This document shows positions 63,991 to 64,000 of a stretch of DNA of 64,000 bases, one piece after another (the stretch's first letter is position 1; each line of letters begins with the position of its first letter). Origin of the DNA: an uncultured Lacticaseibacillus sp. GTDB lineage: Bacteria > Bacillota > Bacilli > Lactobacillales > Lactobacillaceae. The stretch is from positions 9,327-73,326 of the forward strand of contig CAKRNG010000009.1 of assembly GCA_934370925.1 (NCBI GenBank). Direction: 5' to 3'. Made by a program: the position numbers and the translations under genes. The notes under the pieces were generated by a model. The model was not told the origin of the DNA. It saw nothing but the letters and a program-made list of their open reading frames with translations, and did no database searches.

Positions 63991-64000
63991 TAGGTCATTT

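Noticed and set aside
1..64000. CRISPR arrays, tRNA or rRNA genes
   Set aside because: No regularly spaced short direct repeats, cas genes, cloverleaf sequences or rRNA segments were seen on either strand.

Overview
The window looks like a chromosomal segment of a lactic acid bacterium of the family Lactobacillaceae with roughly balanced base composition (judged by eye, not computed). The support is the WalRK-YycHIJ-HtrA-RlmH gene set, man-class and galactitol-class PTS operons, the tagatose-6-phosphate genes, AGGAGG-type ribosome binding sites, cre-like sites and a MutY without iron-sulfur cysteines. No rRNA, tRNA or CRISPR array was seen. I do not assign a species.

Layout. 1-10 kb: MFS exporter, mutY, XRE regulator, acetyltransferase, then a divergent amino acid antiporter / ornithine-type decarboxylase pair, a MarR regulator with a perfect palindromic operator, an azoreductase and an acetyltransferase gene cut by an in-frame TAG. 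10-13 kb: rlmH, an XRE-ImmA fusion protein, and a serine-recombinase relative without its catalytic residues that seems to start at ATT. 13.5-15.9 kb: two tandem anion permeases. 16-27.3 kb: the full IMP operon purEKCSQLFMNHD on the minus strand with PurBox-like sites upstream. 27.5-31 kb: glpK, an EAL protein, hsp20, and a gene-free stretch with a cluster of DnaA boxes. 31.4-40 kb: htrA, an unknown gene, walJ(yycJ)-yycI-yycH-walK-walR. 40-43.5 kb: manLMN plus the DUF956 gene. 44-50.7 kb: an unknown Gly/Ala-rich protein, a lysine riboswitch controlling a two-gene ABC importer, several small proteins, a lone EIIA-like protein and a LacI regulator. 50.8-56.4 kb: lacC, lacB, lacA, lacR divergent from gatABC, which together import and isomerise galactose/galactitol-type sugars. 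56.7-64 kb: sstT, a DUF4811/MFS drug exporter pair with a divergent MerR regulator, an amino acid permease, and a decayed phage-type integrase.

Two features cut across the genes. First, a family of about 130-175 bp composite hairpin repeats (near 1, 8.3, 30.0, 33.1 and 51.8 kb, with related pieces at 3.6, 44.0 and 47.3 kb) sits at gene borders. Its apex is conserved, its stem sequence changes in compensated pairs, and a module of about 41 bp is present in some copies and absent in others. Second, the usually compact walR-to-rlmH cluster is split: 20.6 kb lies between htrA and rlmH, and the DnaA-box cluster sits immediately downstream of htrA. I did not find a clear defence island or another wholly new multi-gene system. 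The most unusual items are the repeat family, the DnaA-box cluster, the dead recombinase with its odd start, the XRE-ImmA gene with a small upstream ORF, and signs of iron-sulfur ligand loss in MutY and PurF.
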